Of a DNA stretch of 64,000 bases, positions 40,701 to 54,053 are shown piece by piece; the first letter of the stretch is position 1; every line of letters starts with the position of its first letter. A program made the position numbers and the translations under genes. A model generated the notes under the pieces. It did not search any database. It was not told the DNA's origin and saw only the letters and a list, made by a program, of their open reading frames with translations. Source of the stretch: Paraspadella gotoi (Eukaryota > Chaetognatha); assembly GCA_051294375.1 (NCBI GenBank), contig CM119263.1, positions 7,550,635 to 7,614,634 of the forward strand, in the 5' to 3' direction.

Positions 40701-43700
40701 TATGAAAAAGTAATTGATAGCGATATAAAGATTGACATGTGCAAAAAGTGAAACGAGAAATTTCAGAGGAAAAAAAAACCAAGCGTTATGGTATTACTGG
40801 GTCTTTAATCGTTTCACTTCCAGAGCGGATTAAAGAAGCTCCAATTTGAACCGAGTGCTTAACAAGAGCAAGCTATGTTTCTTTTGGAAAAGGTGACAAT
40901 TTATGCTACTGAAGGTTTCCTCAATCAGTAGAAAAGGGGGGGGCAAAAGGGGAATAGGGTTAGTCTTTTTCTTTAAACCGATAATGCAGCTTTATCTCAA
41001 CAGGAAACGAATGCATTCAAACGTTTACAAAATTTTTTTGTTCTAAACAATAATTGCTAGTAGAAATTAAAGAGTAAATAAATTATCGCCTTGAGGTCGA
41101 AATCAAGTTGAAAAAAAAAAATAAAAACGAAAAAGGAAAACTTGTTAACCCTTTAAATGAGTTAATGATATTGCAAAGAGATAGTGTAACTGATCTATAG
41201 GTGCAAAAAGTTTCCTGAATAAAGACAGATCGCGGTCTATTTATGTGACAACGAAACACAAAACACGAAAAAGGTTTAGGAGGTGATTTAAAATGTGCAG
41301 TGGTTGAAATAACATTGTTACAAACGAGGATCCAAGCCAAAAGACGATCGCCTTGACGACAACTAGAGCGCATATCTCCCGGAAAGGTGTATTCGAAGAC
41401 GGAGCACACCTCAAACGAAAACGATAAAAAAAATATGGAAAAAAAAACGACAGGCGGGGCCGCATCAATTTGGACGGCTCAGGCAGACAATTCTAGTTTC
41501 GGTTAAAAAAGTTCATTAGAATGAATAACAATTTAAGATTCTTATAATTATTATCACTAAATATCACTATTGTTTAAAGGAGGTTTCCTTCCACGGTAGA
41601 AGTGACTCCAAAATGATATAACTCTGCTCCACCATGGAAGGAGACCTCGGTGGATAGAACGGGTCCAAAATTGAGAAGAAAATAAAAACTGAGAGCATTG
41701 GCATAATTAATACGAGAGACAAAGTCTCATTTCGAAAGACGACGAGGTTCTAATTGGTTTTTTTTTAAACTTTTCAGAGTACATGTTAGCATGTAACCCA
41801 TTATTACATTATATAAAGATTATTCAGAACATCAAATGTGATTATCATCGTCAAGAGCCTACATAGTAGACAAACATACATAACATCTTTGTAAACGGTT
41901 TGAGCTCAAGGTGTACTCCATCTTATGGCACTGGATACATCAAGGCGATCAATGTTAAAAATATTAGGAATGAAACAAAGGATAAAATAATGAAAATGGC
42001 AATTTTTGATTACACAATTTGTTTTGATGAGTCAACAAGCTTTAAAGTTAGCCATCACCGCCGATAGAAAGAGTAATACATTTTTGGCTATCTCTTCAGC
42101 TATATTCACTGATCACAAGAAATTGCTAATGTAATTTTTACCCGTTCTGCAACTTTATGAAGATAATACAATAAGAAAAAGTGAATGCATTTACAATTAT
42201 CTTAAATTAAAAACGGCTGCTAACAACAGTTAAAGGAAATACTAAAACTTAGATAATTTTTTTACAAAAAATAACCATTTCTCTTACTGTACATATAAAT
42301 AGAAAGAAAATATTTAACCTCAAAAAATACTTTTATAATTTAACTATCAGATTGCAGTCTCCTTTAATACAACAGTAATAAAAATATATTTTTGTGTACT
42401 TAGTACTATCAACTGTATAGTACAATGTGACCAGCTACACACCCAAGAAAAGGCTAAAATTCAGCTTTTTTTCCCCACACCATTACATACATCAATTATC
42501 AAGCCATCCTTGATGCAGGTGATACATTTTTTGGTGAATTTAGAAACAGTTTGCCCCAGTGATAAAACAACAAGTGAGCTCTACAAGTAATGTTCTATCT
42601 AAAGCTATTAAGAGGTGAACAGTTCAAAAGTCGTGACAACAGACTCTGTTACTTGTTTTACCTGGCAGATAGACAACTGCGGTGACGAAATTCGTGCCAG
42701 AAATTTGTTGATTAGGGCTATGCTCCGACTCCCTCAGAACGAAGCGTTGCATGATGAAAGAGCCTTGATTCGACAGTTTTTGCCGGCGTTCCAAAAGCTG
42801 TAGGTGGATCAGATTCACCGTTGGATGGGTGGGAGTTTGGACTAGATAATTATTATGAAGACGTTTGAGGATTCAAATCTTCGATTGATCATCGTCATAC
42901 TCCTTTTGTTTGATTGAGGCACATTATCAGATGGTTGATGGTGAGACATTTTTAGATGAATTTTACACAATTTCCGTGTAAAAAATCTTTGTTCACACTT
43001 TTTTACACCTAAACCGTGGACCATCTTCCCCAGTCATTTCAGCCACAACAGAGCGCGATGCTTTAATATTGTGTATTCTCTGCAAATGATGACGAGAGCG
43101 TAATGGGAAAGAACCTTCCCTTACAGTTTGGACAGTTAAAAACCTTGCGCCCTTTTATTGACAGACTTTTAGGAGTAGTAAGTCGGGAAATTTTTTATGA
43201 ATTTTTTGGCGAGATCAATTGCAGAAAAGGTTCTTTTCTCATTTTTCTCTGTTAAATAACCTCCCTGTAATTCGAATTCGGTAGATCTTGTTTGGAAAGT
43301 TCCTCGGATATTTTGGCTTTCATGTTTACTGCAATGTCGGCTTGGTGATCTTGAATCAAGTGAAGCTGAAGTCGGATTATGTCTTTAAAGGTTTCACCAC
43401 AAGGCCTCACATTCATGCCGTTTGGGAGAAGCCAGCGCTAGGTGCGGGAGGAGATGGAGATGGCGACCGTTGGAATTGTCAGGAGAACTTGACCGGTCAT
43501 TTGAATTTTCCTTTGTGGTGTTTTTTACCAAGTTGAGAGCTGTATTAGGAGACAGATTATGTGGTAAATTTGGGGGAACCCTGGAGGGAGCATGTGGGAA
43601 ACTGTGGGTGGTAATTGAAATACCAAGTTGTGATAGGTTTTGGCGGAAAGGGAAATCCAGGAGGAAAGATGTCATTGTGGGGACTTGGTTGGTCCGACAG

Positions 43701-46700
43701 GAGCTGCCTGCATTAACCAAAAATGATCAGGTGGCAAGCCATGATTTCTACACAAGATGATTTTGCAACATTTGCCAGATTTAAACCGACAGATCACATA
43801 ATTGACATGCCTCTCTAAAGTGATTCAAATATCGAGTATTATTCAAGTCATTCTCTAAGCCTATTTGCTGCTTCACCAATACAAATTCTCATTTAATGAC
43901 ATATCTCTAGAACTATTGTTTTCATCGGTACTAGCAATACTTGGGACAAAGCCATCCTGGAAATGGGCGAAATCCTGGAATTCCAGTCAATCCTGAAAAA
44001 GGAGGCCAATCTAAATTTTTTGGTTTGTCTTTGTCTTTCATCTGCGACTTTGCGATTGAGTAGGAGGAACTAAGCCTGGCATTTTTGCAGCTAAGACTGC
44101 ATGTTCGGGTCTTCTGTGAGAATACCATGCTTTTATAGCATTGTGTTTTAAGAAAATACTTGTTGCAAAAGCTCCTTATTACAAAGGTGACAGAATACTC
44201 GTACTGAGTTCAATGGTGTATTTCCCAGCCCAGCCTGTGGAACTAGCACTAGGCGACCCTTGTGATAAGGAGGTAGAGATGGCAACAAAGGGCAGGCCAC
44301 TAGAGGGTGGCAACGATATTGATCTTTGAGAGTTCACAGATGAAGTTGGTACTAATGCATGGATAAATTTTCAGGTGGTCTCCATTGCAATGGTAGAGTT
44401 GGCTGGGATTCCTGTCCCTCAAATGTCATACCATGAACTGCATGCGATGTGTTCTTAAAAAATAAGTACTACTGAATCTCCTTGTGGCACAGTTCACAAT
44501 AGCTATCAGGGTTAATGCCATTCATAAGGAGTGCCATTCTTTGAGTATGTGCTTGGTCAGGAGTTTGGGCACTGGGACTGGAGATTCGGAAGGTTGAATG
44601 GTTTGCTAAACATTGGATCTGAACTAGACTTTGGTGACTTTTCATTTGTCTTTTTCATCTTTTCTGTGGTTTAAAGGTTTTCCAAGCATATTATGCTCAG
44701 AGTTCATGTTTAACCATTTTTCATTTTTACTGGCCACTGGAGATATTGGAGCTAAGACTGTTCTTTCTTTAGATTCTCCACTGCCTGGCATAATACCATG
44801 AGCTTTCATTTTATGAAATTTCTAAATAATATCTATTATGCAACTCTTTATTACAACTCACAAGTAGCTGGCTCTCCATGCTGTAACACAGATTAGATGG
44901 TAAAGAAGTTGCAATACTATTGCAGTAACCAAAGTCTGAAGTGTTAAAGATGACATATCATGTGGAACTTCATTTTGCTGGATTCACCATCACTTTTATT
45001 TTTACTTGATCTTTTTCCTCATCTGTGTTTAACCAGATGAGAACATTTATATTATGAGTTTTAAGCAGTATTTTGTTTGCAAAACTCTTTGTTACAAATA
45101 TCACAAATGCATCCTCAAATCTGATATGTCCTTCAAACGTTCCCAGGCTCTTCATCATTCTTTAATTCTCTTTCTCCTGGTTCTCGTTGGTCATTGCTCG
45201 CATTGAAAGATTAGTAAGGTTCTTCAGCTCCATACATGCTCAGAGCAAAACTTTGAAAGAAGTCAGGGGGAGCTGAAGCTGGTAAAGCTAATTGCTGAAT
45301 GGAATTGGCTTGACTTCTATTCTTTAGTTGTAGGGCCCGCTTAGGAGTTTCATCATTATAAGACTCATGCTTATTTGCCTTATGGATACGCAAGAAATAT
45401 TTATTGCAAAACTCTTTACAACACAACTCACAATAAGCATCAAGATGAAGGATTCCCAGGCTTTTTATTTGCTCTGGAGTAAGCTTTAATGGCTTTAAGT
45501 TGAACTATGAGTAGTAGTAGTCAGTTTTAGTGAACGTGGAGGTTATTATGGCTGAGACTGAGTTTTGGTAACTCGTAGCAGCTGAGATCAATGGAGACAC
45601 TGGTCTTGGAACATCTTGCCCTCAACATTGCTGGGGTTTTAGGAGATACCGGGGACCTCGGTCTCACATAGGATCAGGTGAATGTAGGAGCCCATCGGCA
45701 AAGTGTCTGAGTTTTACCCTGTGGGAGGACTAGATGTATTGAGGATATGCTTCGGAATGTTGGTGTTTCAAGCATTGATGATACAGGTGGCTTTGGTAAT
45801 AAATGAGGCAACAGAGGAAAGCGTTTTGAAAATGTAGTAGCAGTGGATTTCCAAACCTACTGCAGCAGCCATTGCAGCAGCAGCTGCTGCTTGTGCTATC
45901 ACGAGCTGTATCAGCACAAGAAGTTGTGCAGCAAGAGCTGGATGAAAATGGTGGGGGGAGGCTGGAGGAAATGGTGGTAAAAACAGGATTCCATCTGTCC
46001 AAGCTGGATGAGCTTAGGTCAATTCCAAGCTTTCCAGAAAGATTTTTAGCATTGTTTCCTTTGGAACTACGTTCCTTTGGTTCTTTAGGTTTCCAAGACC
46101 ATGAACATCATACTTATGCTTTTGAGGTAATATTTGTTACAAAAAGTCTTTTGACATATTTCACAATAATCCTCTGGGAAGGTTCCAAGATGTAGCACTA
46201 GTAGGAACTATAGACGGAATTACTTGTTTTTTGTGTCGGAACTAGATGAAGTAGCTAATGACAAGGGCATCATTTGTTCCTAATGACTTATGGCTTGGTG
46301 CGGAGGTTGAGTTGAGGGCTAACTACAGATTGGTTGACTGAGATGGAGACAAGATGCTGCATGGGAGGAAAAGATGGTAAAGGACGCAGTTGATGGTGAC
46401 TGAGGATTGGGCTCAGATCTTGAGAAAGCTTTGAATTTACTGGACTTTTGTGGAGCTGTGATGGGGATAATACATTAGGAAACTGACAGGACTAGTAATT
46501 ACTAAACAGATTGCACAATTAGACATATCAAGAAGCAATTAGCTGAAAGATTGAGGAGGTTTTAGGTGGCTGAGAGGAGATAATTCAAGCTTTAGCAATG
46601 TAGGTCGCCAATTAGTATAGGAGTAATAGATATATTCATGCCAAGATAACCTGTGGGAGCATACATATAAATTACCAGCTTTCGATTTTGCTTTATGAGT

Positions 46701-49700
46701 TTTCAAAAAAATACTCTGCTTAAAACTCACGATTACAAAACCTTCACAAAGCACTTTGATGAAAAATACGCATTTCCTCGACAACTGTCGACCACCCTTA
46801 GGTTGCTGCAGACCCGTATTCTTATCAAGGAAGAAGCAGTGCTGGTGAATGAGTCTTACAGATGAGACCGTTTTAAGGGTTTCAATAGGAGGCTGGCTTC
46901 CATATACAGTCCAATCTCTAGATGGAGAACAGACCTAGTTTTATTCATCTGCTCCAAGTTTTCAGATGAAGTATTTTTCAATTGGATTTGGCTGAGCCTG
47001 TAGATGCCAACGATGTGGTAGCAGAATATGACTTCCTTTCTCCAGTAAAAAAAAAGCAGCTTTCTGCTGTTTCCCAACTTCATTGAAGAACTCCCCAGAC
47101 TAGAAGAAATTGTTGCGTTTGAGGAAAAATTGGTTTTGAAATTCTTTTCCTTCTCGAAATTATGCTCCACTGTCAAATGGTCATTTCTCCATCTGAATTG
47201 ACACAAATGGAACATTGTGAGTTACACACTAATGACTACCTTTTCAATATGCCTTTACGAAGGTACTGAATGAGTAATAAAAGGATTTGGAGCGAAAACG
47301 ACGAAGCCATTCAATCCTCCTCAGTATGAAAGCTGCCAATGGAGGAGAGGTGGGATATCCGCACCATCTACTTTATAGATCGTTGCAGAAAAGCGAGTTG
47401 GCGATGGGGTTTTGGTCTTGGAGAGACCTTGCAACATCCTCTTCATACAAATCCGCCTTTATTTTGCTTTAAATTGCATCTGAAAGAATGCGGTAGCCAT
47501 CGTTTCTAAGATGTCCAAGGCCTTCTGAATATTCTGGGTTGAAGGTGTAATTGGTTTCTGAATGTGTCTATCTGACAGTTAGTTTTTCTGTCTAAATTCA
47601 GATCTAGGAATCTGTTGATATACGGGCATGTTACTGAAGGATTGTGAGCGGATCCCAAGCTTTGACAGTGGTGTCCGTGGTGAAAGCGGCTTTGAGAGAG
47701 AGTGGTGGGAATTTCTGGGACTTCAATGTGCAGAGAGAGAGGTAAGGAGGGAGCGGACGGGACTTGGATACAAGCGTCTGGTTAGTGTAGTGAGTAGAAA
47801 AGAGGGTGGGGCCCACATGCAGTGGTTGTCTGTAAAGATTCCTGTAGAAAGTTTGACACCGAATGACGAAGTAAAGATTGCTGTTGAGAAACAGACAGGC
47901 GAAGCGGCAGAAAAAACGTCCTTCTAACTCCCGCTGATTGTACCTGAAAGACAATGAACGGCAGAGATGTTTTTTCCGGTCTGGAGTAGATTGTTGATTG
48001 GCAGAAAAGGAGGAGTGTTGCAAGGGGTTTCAAGATCTTAATGTTCTTGACATACGGGGAGCAGAGCGAAGGCTCATGGAATTCAGAGGGGAAGTTCAGG
48101 CCTCCGGTTGCGGGGCAGCAAGCATAGACAGATTCGGGATCGGTCAGTTGAGGCTCTTCTGTTAACAGAATAAACAATAAAATGAAAACGAGATTAACCA
48201 ACAGGTAAAAAAACGAATTTGTACAATGTATTCGTTCTTTTACAAATCTTTTTAAAAAAAAAATTTAGTATACATAACAAATACTATTCGGTTAAAGTTT
48301 CTCCATATCCGAGAAGGGGAGACTTTCTCCCGACGTTCCACCATCTGCAAAAAAAAAATTGAGATAAAAACTTATGGATTTAAACTGAGAATACTTCGTA
48401 CTATTTATTTGAATTATGGTATTTTTATTAGAAAAAGAAGAAGGGGAAGGTCCTGATCTTGAAAAACAACACCTAGTCTAAAAAAAAAAACAAAACGTTC
48501 TATTTTAAAGTTTTGGAATTCCTTGAAGAAGAAGGAGCAGGAAATTCCTTGGACGAAATCAAGTAGATAAATTTTATTAAACAAAAGTTACCACCTCCTA
48601 TCTTAAAATCAAATGACAGTTATTTGTAACTAAAGAGAGAACCTAGCAATATAATCAATAACTGTTACGAAGTTCAATACTATTAAAAAGAAGAAAATTT
48701 TTTTTTCTAAAGCGCCCATATTTAAACATTACTAATCCCAGTAAACTATTAAAATTAAAAAAAATAGAAACTACTCACCATCGCGAAAGAAGGGATTCCG
48801 ATTTCATTGAATCTTCTGAGGGGGTTTAGGACTGTTTCGGCGACTGAGATTTGGACTCCGAACTAGGAAAGACTGACGTCGCTGGTTCCACCGAAAAATC
48901 TTGGGAGTCCGGAACTGGAGAGATCTGAACGTCCATGGGGCTCTCTTCCTGCCCGAAAGACAGTGAGCAAGGACGTAGTTAGCGGGCTGCTGGGTGAGGG
49001 GGAGTTATACGTCTGTGGAGGAGAAAAAAACGGCGAATTAGTAGGTTGGAATAAAACGGAAGATCCATTCCGCCGGTTTTATAAGATAAAATATAAATTT
49101 TAATTGGTTGTGACAAATTTTAAAAAAAATATGTTTTCGCGATGATCAGTGTTTTCACCTTAAAATTTCTTTACAATAGGTTAAGTTTGCTATTATTCTA
49201 ACATCGTGAACATAATTTTTGGTAAGTATTTATATTTATTTAGAAAGTTGAGATAACATAACAAGAAGAATAATGGAACGCTATAAAAAACGAATTGAAA
49301 TTTGTTTTTGATATCGGAATTGATAATATGATTTGCAGCCTCGTATCGAAATTGACTTTTGTTATTTCGCATTTTTACTGGATATAACGCAAAATTGTCA
49401 AGTAAAATACATATAAATAAATTTATTTTATAATTTTGTCTTCTAAAAGGGTGGAACAGAATGTTCATCGTTTTTTATTAGTTTTTTCTCAAGCAAACAA
49501 GAGACTGAAACTTAATTGATACCATCTCCGGGAGTAAGACCGAGTCGTTCAGTCCAGCATTCGTTTAAAGTTGAAGAAAATAATGATTTTTAAATTATAC
49601 AACTTTCCTCCTTTTTAATTATAAAATTTTTTAAATTAGGCAACAATTATAAATATATTCATAAATCAAAAAATCCTACTTCTCTACAAATCTCAACGCT

Positions 49701-52700
49701 CCAAGCCACTCAAACAATTTTGGAGTTTTACCTATATTCATTATCGAACGCATAAATAATAGAAAATCTCATCCCTTTTATCCATGCTTGAACCCTTTTC
49801 CAGTTCATTTTTTCATATCCTTTAAACCATTCTTCTTTCGAAGCCACGTTTCCCGACAAATGCGGGTCGAACTTACCCTTCTTTGTCCGTCGCCAGAGAG
49901 CGCTGTTTGGACGAATGTCAACGCGACAAGTTTTGCGGGCGGAATGACGACTTTCGGCGACGGCCGCTTGGCGCGAGGCTGCGTACTGGGTGGGAAACGG
50001 GGAGAAAGGGTAAGTTTTATGAGGGAACGAAGAGCGGGTACACTTCGATGAAAAGTATGAATGTATTTTGTGAACCTCGGGTCGATTCAGTCGTTTTAAA
50101 GTTGTCGTTATGCGATCGTTTTTTTCACTTGTCTAATCGCTATCTTGCTGGATCTTCGTTTTGAACCTCGTATACCGCACTATTTTAATTGATTCAACTG
50201 ATTCGAAGGATTTATTCGCGATTTTAATTTACCTTTTCATTGATTTCATGCTGGATTTTCTTAAAGTAAATATATGAAAATAATATATAAGCGTTTTCTA
50301 CGTTTTAAGATTTTGAGGGCAATACCTGTCCCTTCGCTGCAAAACCAGGAGAAGCTACAGTGGAAACTCCTCTTGTCCATATTGACTATTTCTTTTTGGA
50401 TTTTTTAAAAATGAAAAAGGGACGACGGACGAAATCATAAGAAACAATGATAGTTGACAACTATAATCATAACATAGAAATATTTATGAAAATAAATAAA
50501 AGATGAGAAGAAAAAAAATAAAAGATAGTTTTTTGAAAAATTTAAAAAAAAATATCATATCATGTCATTCGTTTGACATATACAAAAAATTTAAGTCTTC
50601 TATTACTTCCTATTTTCGTCTGCGAAGAGTAATTGAAATTTTCATTTTATTTTTTCAATGCTTATTGTCATGTTTCGTTAAAAATTCTCACGATTACATT
50701 ACATGATTAAATTTTTTCACTATTTTCAATCATTAATTCTCGAAGCAGATCGCAATATTACATTTCATATAATAAATTTTGGTTTCATAACCTTTATAAA
50801 TTGTAATAAGTAAGAAGAAAAAAGTTGCGATGACAAGAGAAAAAAAAGGGAAGGAAGTTAGAGTACAAAGGAAAAATAGAAAGAAAGAAAAATCTAAAAA
50901 AAAAGAAGATAATTTAAAAAATATTTTCTTTTTACAAAGAATTTGGACAATGGTCGAAAATTTTATGTGTAATCTAACGTTATTTTTATGTAAATGTCTA
51001 CATTTAATAAAAAAAAATGAGAAAAGGGAAGAACGAGGCACGTTCCCTATTTCTTAACCAAGCCATGGATTCATCAGACACCCCCCACCCACCCGCGGAG
51101 ACCTTGAATCGTGGCGCCGTGGTAAGTTCGGGAAATGAAGTCACCTCCTCGGACGAGGATTCCTCGTCGCTCGCGTTTCCGTCGGAAGCTCTGAGCGTCG
51201 GCGCTGGGCGTTCAACCGCGCGCACGGCCGCGACCTGCCAGTGACGTCCGCATCGGCGCGAAAATTCGAGACGCGGCGCCTTTTGAATCGTCCACGCGCG
51301 CCGAGTCATGTGTGTCGGGGGGCGCCGGCGCCGCGGGCGTTCGGCTAGTCGAAGACGCAGATCTTGGACGCGACGCAACGGCCAGCGTTTCATGAAGGAG
51401 TTCCTCGGCGTGCGGCGGCGTCGCAGCACGAGGGATTGTCGCTCCGGAAAGCAGTCGACGACCCGTCGGCGATCGCGGCTTTGGATCTCCGGGCTTCGTC
51501 AAATAGCGGCGTCCTGCGCCTCCGAACCAGCGGTGTATTGGGTCTCGAGATCGTCCGAAACGACGGGGGATTGCCGCGAGCGGTGTGGGTTTAGTCCGGC
51601 GTCGACGCGGGCGTTTTGGCGGAGGCGGCGAGGTTCGAGCCTACCAGCCGATGCAGAACGTCGGCGGAAGGCGGTGGTCGCGGGAGAGCGTTGTCGCCTC
51701 GAAGGTGAGGGTTCTCGGGGTAAGTGTCGGTGGGCCTTCAGACGTTTTTGTCCGTTGTGCAATGGTCGTTGTTGTTATTATTGTTATGGGTTTCGCGTTT
51801 CGATCTTTCGTGGCGAGATTTCGTGAGGTCGTCCTCGCTCTTCGTCGCGATCGTCTCCGGCGATTCGAGTCTCGTCGAGTCCGCGAAACCGGCCGTGACG
51901 TTTCTGCGACGCCGTTACTTTTGGCTTCGACTCGGCGCTTGTGTCTCATCAACGGCGTGTAAATCCCGACGCCGGCTCGTGGCGACCCGAGCGATCCGCT
52001 GCGCGACCGGAAACGTCAGAGGCGTGGCGGCCGAGGACGCCAGTTATTCCGAAGGTTTTCGTCGATGGGCCGCGCCGGAAGTACGCATGTCGAGTCGCGG
52101 TACGGAGGGAATGACGCGGAGGCTTTTGGACTCATGTTCTTGCCTGGAGTAGTTGCTTGTTTCTGTTCGATTTGCTGTTTTGCGGTCGTTGTTTCGTTGC
52201 AAGTGGGTTTTGCGTTGGGTTGTACTGAGAGACGTCGTACCTGGCAAAGAGAAACGCGGGGGAGCGAACGGCTTGATGGAATGATGGTTTTGAAAAAGAA
52301 GAGTACGAGGAAATGAGGAGGAGGAGGATGAGGGGAGGGGACGGCGACGGAAGAAGAAACGAGAGCAATAAAGTGGAAGGAAATCCTTGCCGATGCTGAC
52401 ACGCGACGACGAAGATGAGAAGCCGATGAGTAAACTATTCGTATTTGTCGTTCTGTCGTGTTATCGCAATAGGGACGAACGTCCGAGGCACAGCTGATGC
52501 GCGTCTCCTCCTTCCCTCCTCCCGAACGCGGCGAGACTCTCTCCTCCTCGGTCTACTCGTACATACGGTCGCGAATGCTCGCGCTCGTGCTTCCATCCTC
52601 GTGAATTCCTCGCTACGCTTGACGGTCGCTATACGCTACCTACTGACCGTGAGGTCGTAGACGCTCCTGGTTTTCGTGGATGCAATAGTACGGGACTTTC

Positions 52701-53240
52701 ATAGGATATGATGAGATGGATTCGTTGCGCGTGGGATGACGACGGGAGCCCATGGAACGGAAGGAGAGGGGAAGAGGCGTCTTGCGGGACCTCCCAGATT
52801 CCTCCTTCCTTCGACGCTATAAAAACTCTGCTGTAGCCGCGGTGCGGCGGCGACGGAGGCGGCAGGTCCGATGCGGGGAGTACCTGTAGGAAAAAAACGT
52901 GCGGTCGCTCGCGCGAGGTTATAAGCTGGCAAGCTGTTCCTTTGACCACCTGCGTTGGAGTCGAGAACCGTCTTCTCACATGGAGAGATCGGGGTTTCGA
53001 CCGCGTTAGGGGGTCGTCGGGAACGTTCACCCGAGTGTCGAAGAACGCGGCGCGCTTGTTTCCGAAAGCGCGTCGCTCCCGCGTCGCGCTTCGTCTAGCT
53101 CGACGGGCGGGGGCGGTGGCGGGTCGTCGTAGTGAATTCGCGTCATTCCACGTGCGTGCCGCGCGGCGCGCGCCGCGCTGGTCTGGCATTTTTCCATTAA
53201 GCATGTATTGCGCGCCTGTCGTTGTAATAAATGGGTCGGG
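37716..53240 (-). repeat. Right arm of the 15-kb inverted repeat (degraded arm)
   Basis: Reverse complement of 20897-36174, about 15.5 kb. Similarity is very high in the 3' flank (37.7-42.5 kb) and lower, with many small indels and substitutions, through 43-53 kb. It ends exactly at a 25-N gap. Confidence 0.9.
42606..53240 (-). pseudogene. Gene A inverted copy, frameshifted, 5' end missing
   Basis: Reading on the - strand, copies of exon 1 (about 51093-53240, lacking its first 700 bases), exon 2 (about 49868-49986), exon 3 (about 48780-49012), exon 4 (about 48289-48344) and exon 5 (42606-48158) appear in order with all introns. It is therefore not a retrocopy. Dozens of frameshifts break the protein. 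Fingers survive only as fragments, for example EFCNKYFLRIHKANKH near 45370-45420. The exon 2 acceptor CCCAG|GTACGG has become CCCAGTACG. Damage is no lighter in exons than in introns, which argues for sequence error or a very young non-functional copy rather than long selection. Confidence 0.8.
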
Positions 53241-53265
53241 NNNNNNNNNNNNNNNNNNNNNNNNN
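53241..53265. other. 25-N gap at the end of the inverted gene A copy
   Basis: Exactly 25 N separates the degraded gene A copy from a clean segment that leads into gene B on the - strand. Confidence 0.98.
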
Positions 53266-53531
53266 AATCTTTAAAAAAACTGTTTTGAAATTTGAACATT
53301 TATTGATTTTGTACTAGTATAAATATGGCCTACTGCGTAAATTTTAAAATTTATTGAAAATTTTTTTATTACATAAATGTTCAATAGTATAATGTTGTTC
53401 GTTCCTCATTTTTAGAATTTTAATTAAAGCTAAATTTAGAAATTTTACTACGCCTTACTAAATAAAGACTTCCCTCTGCGTTTGCAAAACCAGACCGTCT
53501 TAGGGTAACCGCGCCAGTGACAGGAGGCGTC

Positions 53532-53740
53532 NNNNNNNNNNNNNNNNNNNNNNNNNNNNNNNNNNNNNNNNNNNNNNNNNNNNNNNNNNNNNNNNNNNNN
53601 NNNNNNNNNNNNNNNNNNNNNNNNNNNNNNNNNNNNNNNNNNNNNNNNNNNNNNNNNNNNNNNNNNNNNNNNNNNNNNNNNNNNNNNNNNNNNNNNNNNN
53701 NNNNNNNNNNNNNNNNNNNNNNNNNNNNNNNNNNNNNNNN
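53532..53740. other. Assembly gap, 209 N
   Basis: Lies between GACAGGAGGCGTC and TTTCTCTCGACTAAAC. The matching place in the + strand copy (about 59610-59716) is filled by about 100 bases of unique sequence, so the true gap is probably short. Confidence 0.97.
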
Positions 53741-54053
53741 TTTCTCTCGACTAAACCGTCGACAGTACTTTCTCTAATTTAAAGAAAACATCTTTTCTTA
53801 CGAATTGTCTTCTCAATAAAAGTGTTTTCGGGCATTTCATATATTAATTCATATATATTAATTCAAAAGGCTCATTCTGGAAGTGGATCTTCTCCGAGTT
53901 GACACTTGACAGATTTAGTTGCACTTTCTCGACAAAAAGTCGAGAGCCAAACGCGGAACTGGATCGACTTATAAACACAAAAATTATGTCAATATATATA
54001 TATATCGAAGTTATAGAATTTCTGAAAAAGAAAAGACGCTTCTCGTGACTTAC

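Larger units (their letters stand above)
36617..40751 (+). repeat. Direct repeat of 59775-64000
   Basis: About 4.1 kb spanning gene B exons 4-5 and the inverted 3' flank of gene A, repeated in the same orientation at the right end of the window. Differences are scattered indels of one to a few bases, mostly in homopolymers. Confidence 0.9.

Noticed and set aside
51017-52316. Separate + strand genes in the inverted copy (several Arg-rich frames of 75-170 codons)
   Set aside because: They are antisense shadows of gene A exon 1 in noisy GC-rich sequence and are not conserved as frames in the clean arm.
42606-53240. Retrotransposed processed copy of gene A
   Set aside because: All four introns and the intergenic 3' flank are present, and there is no poly-A tract or target duplication.
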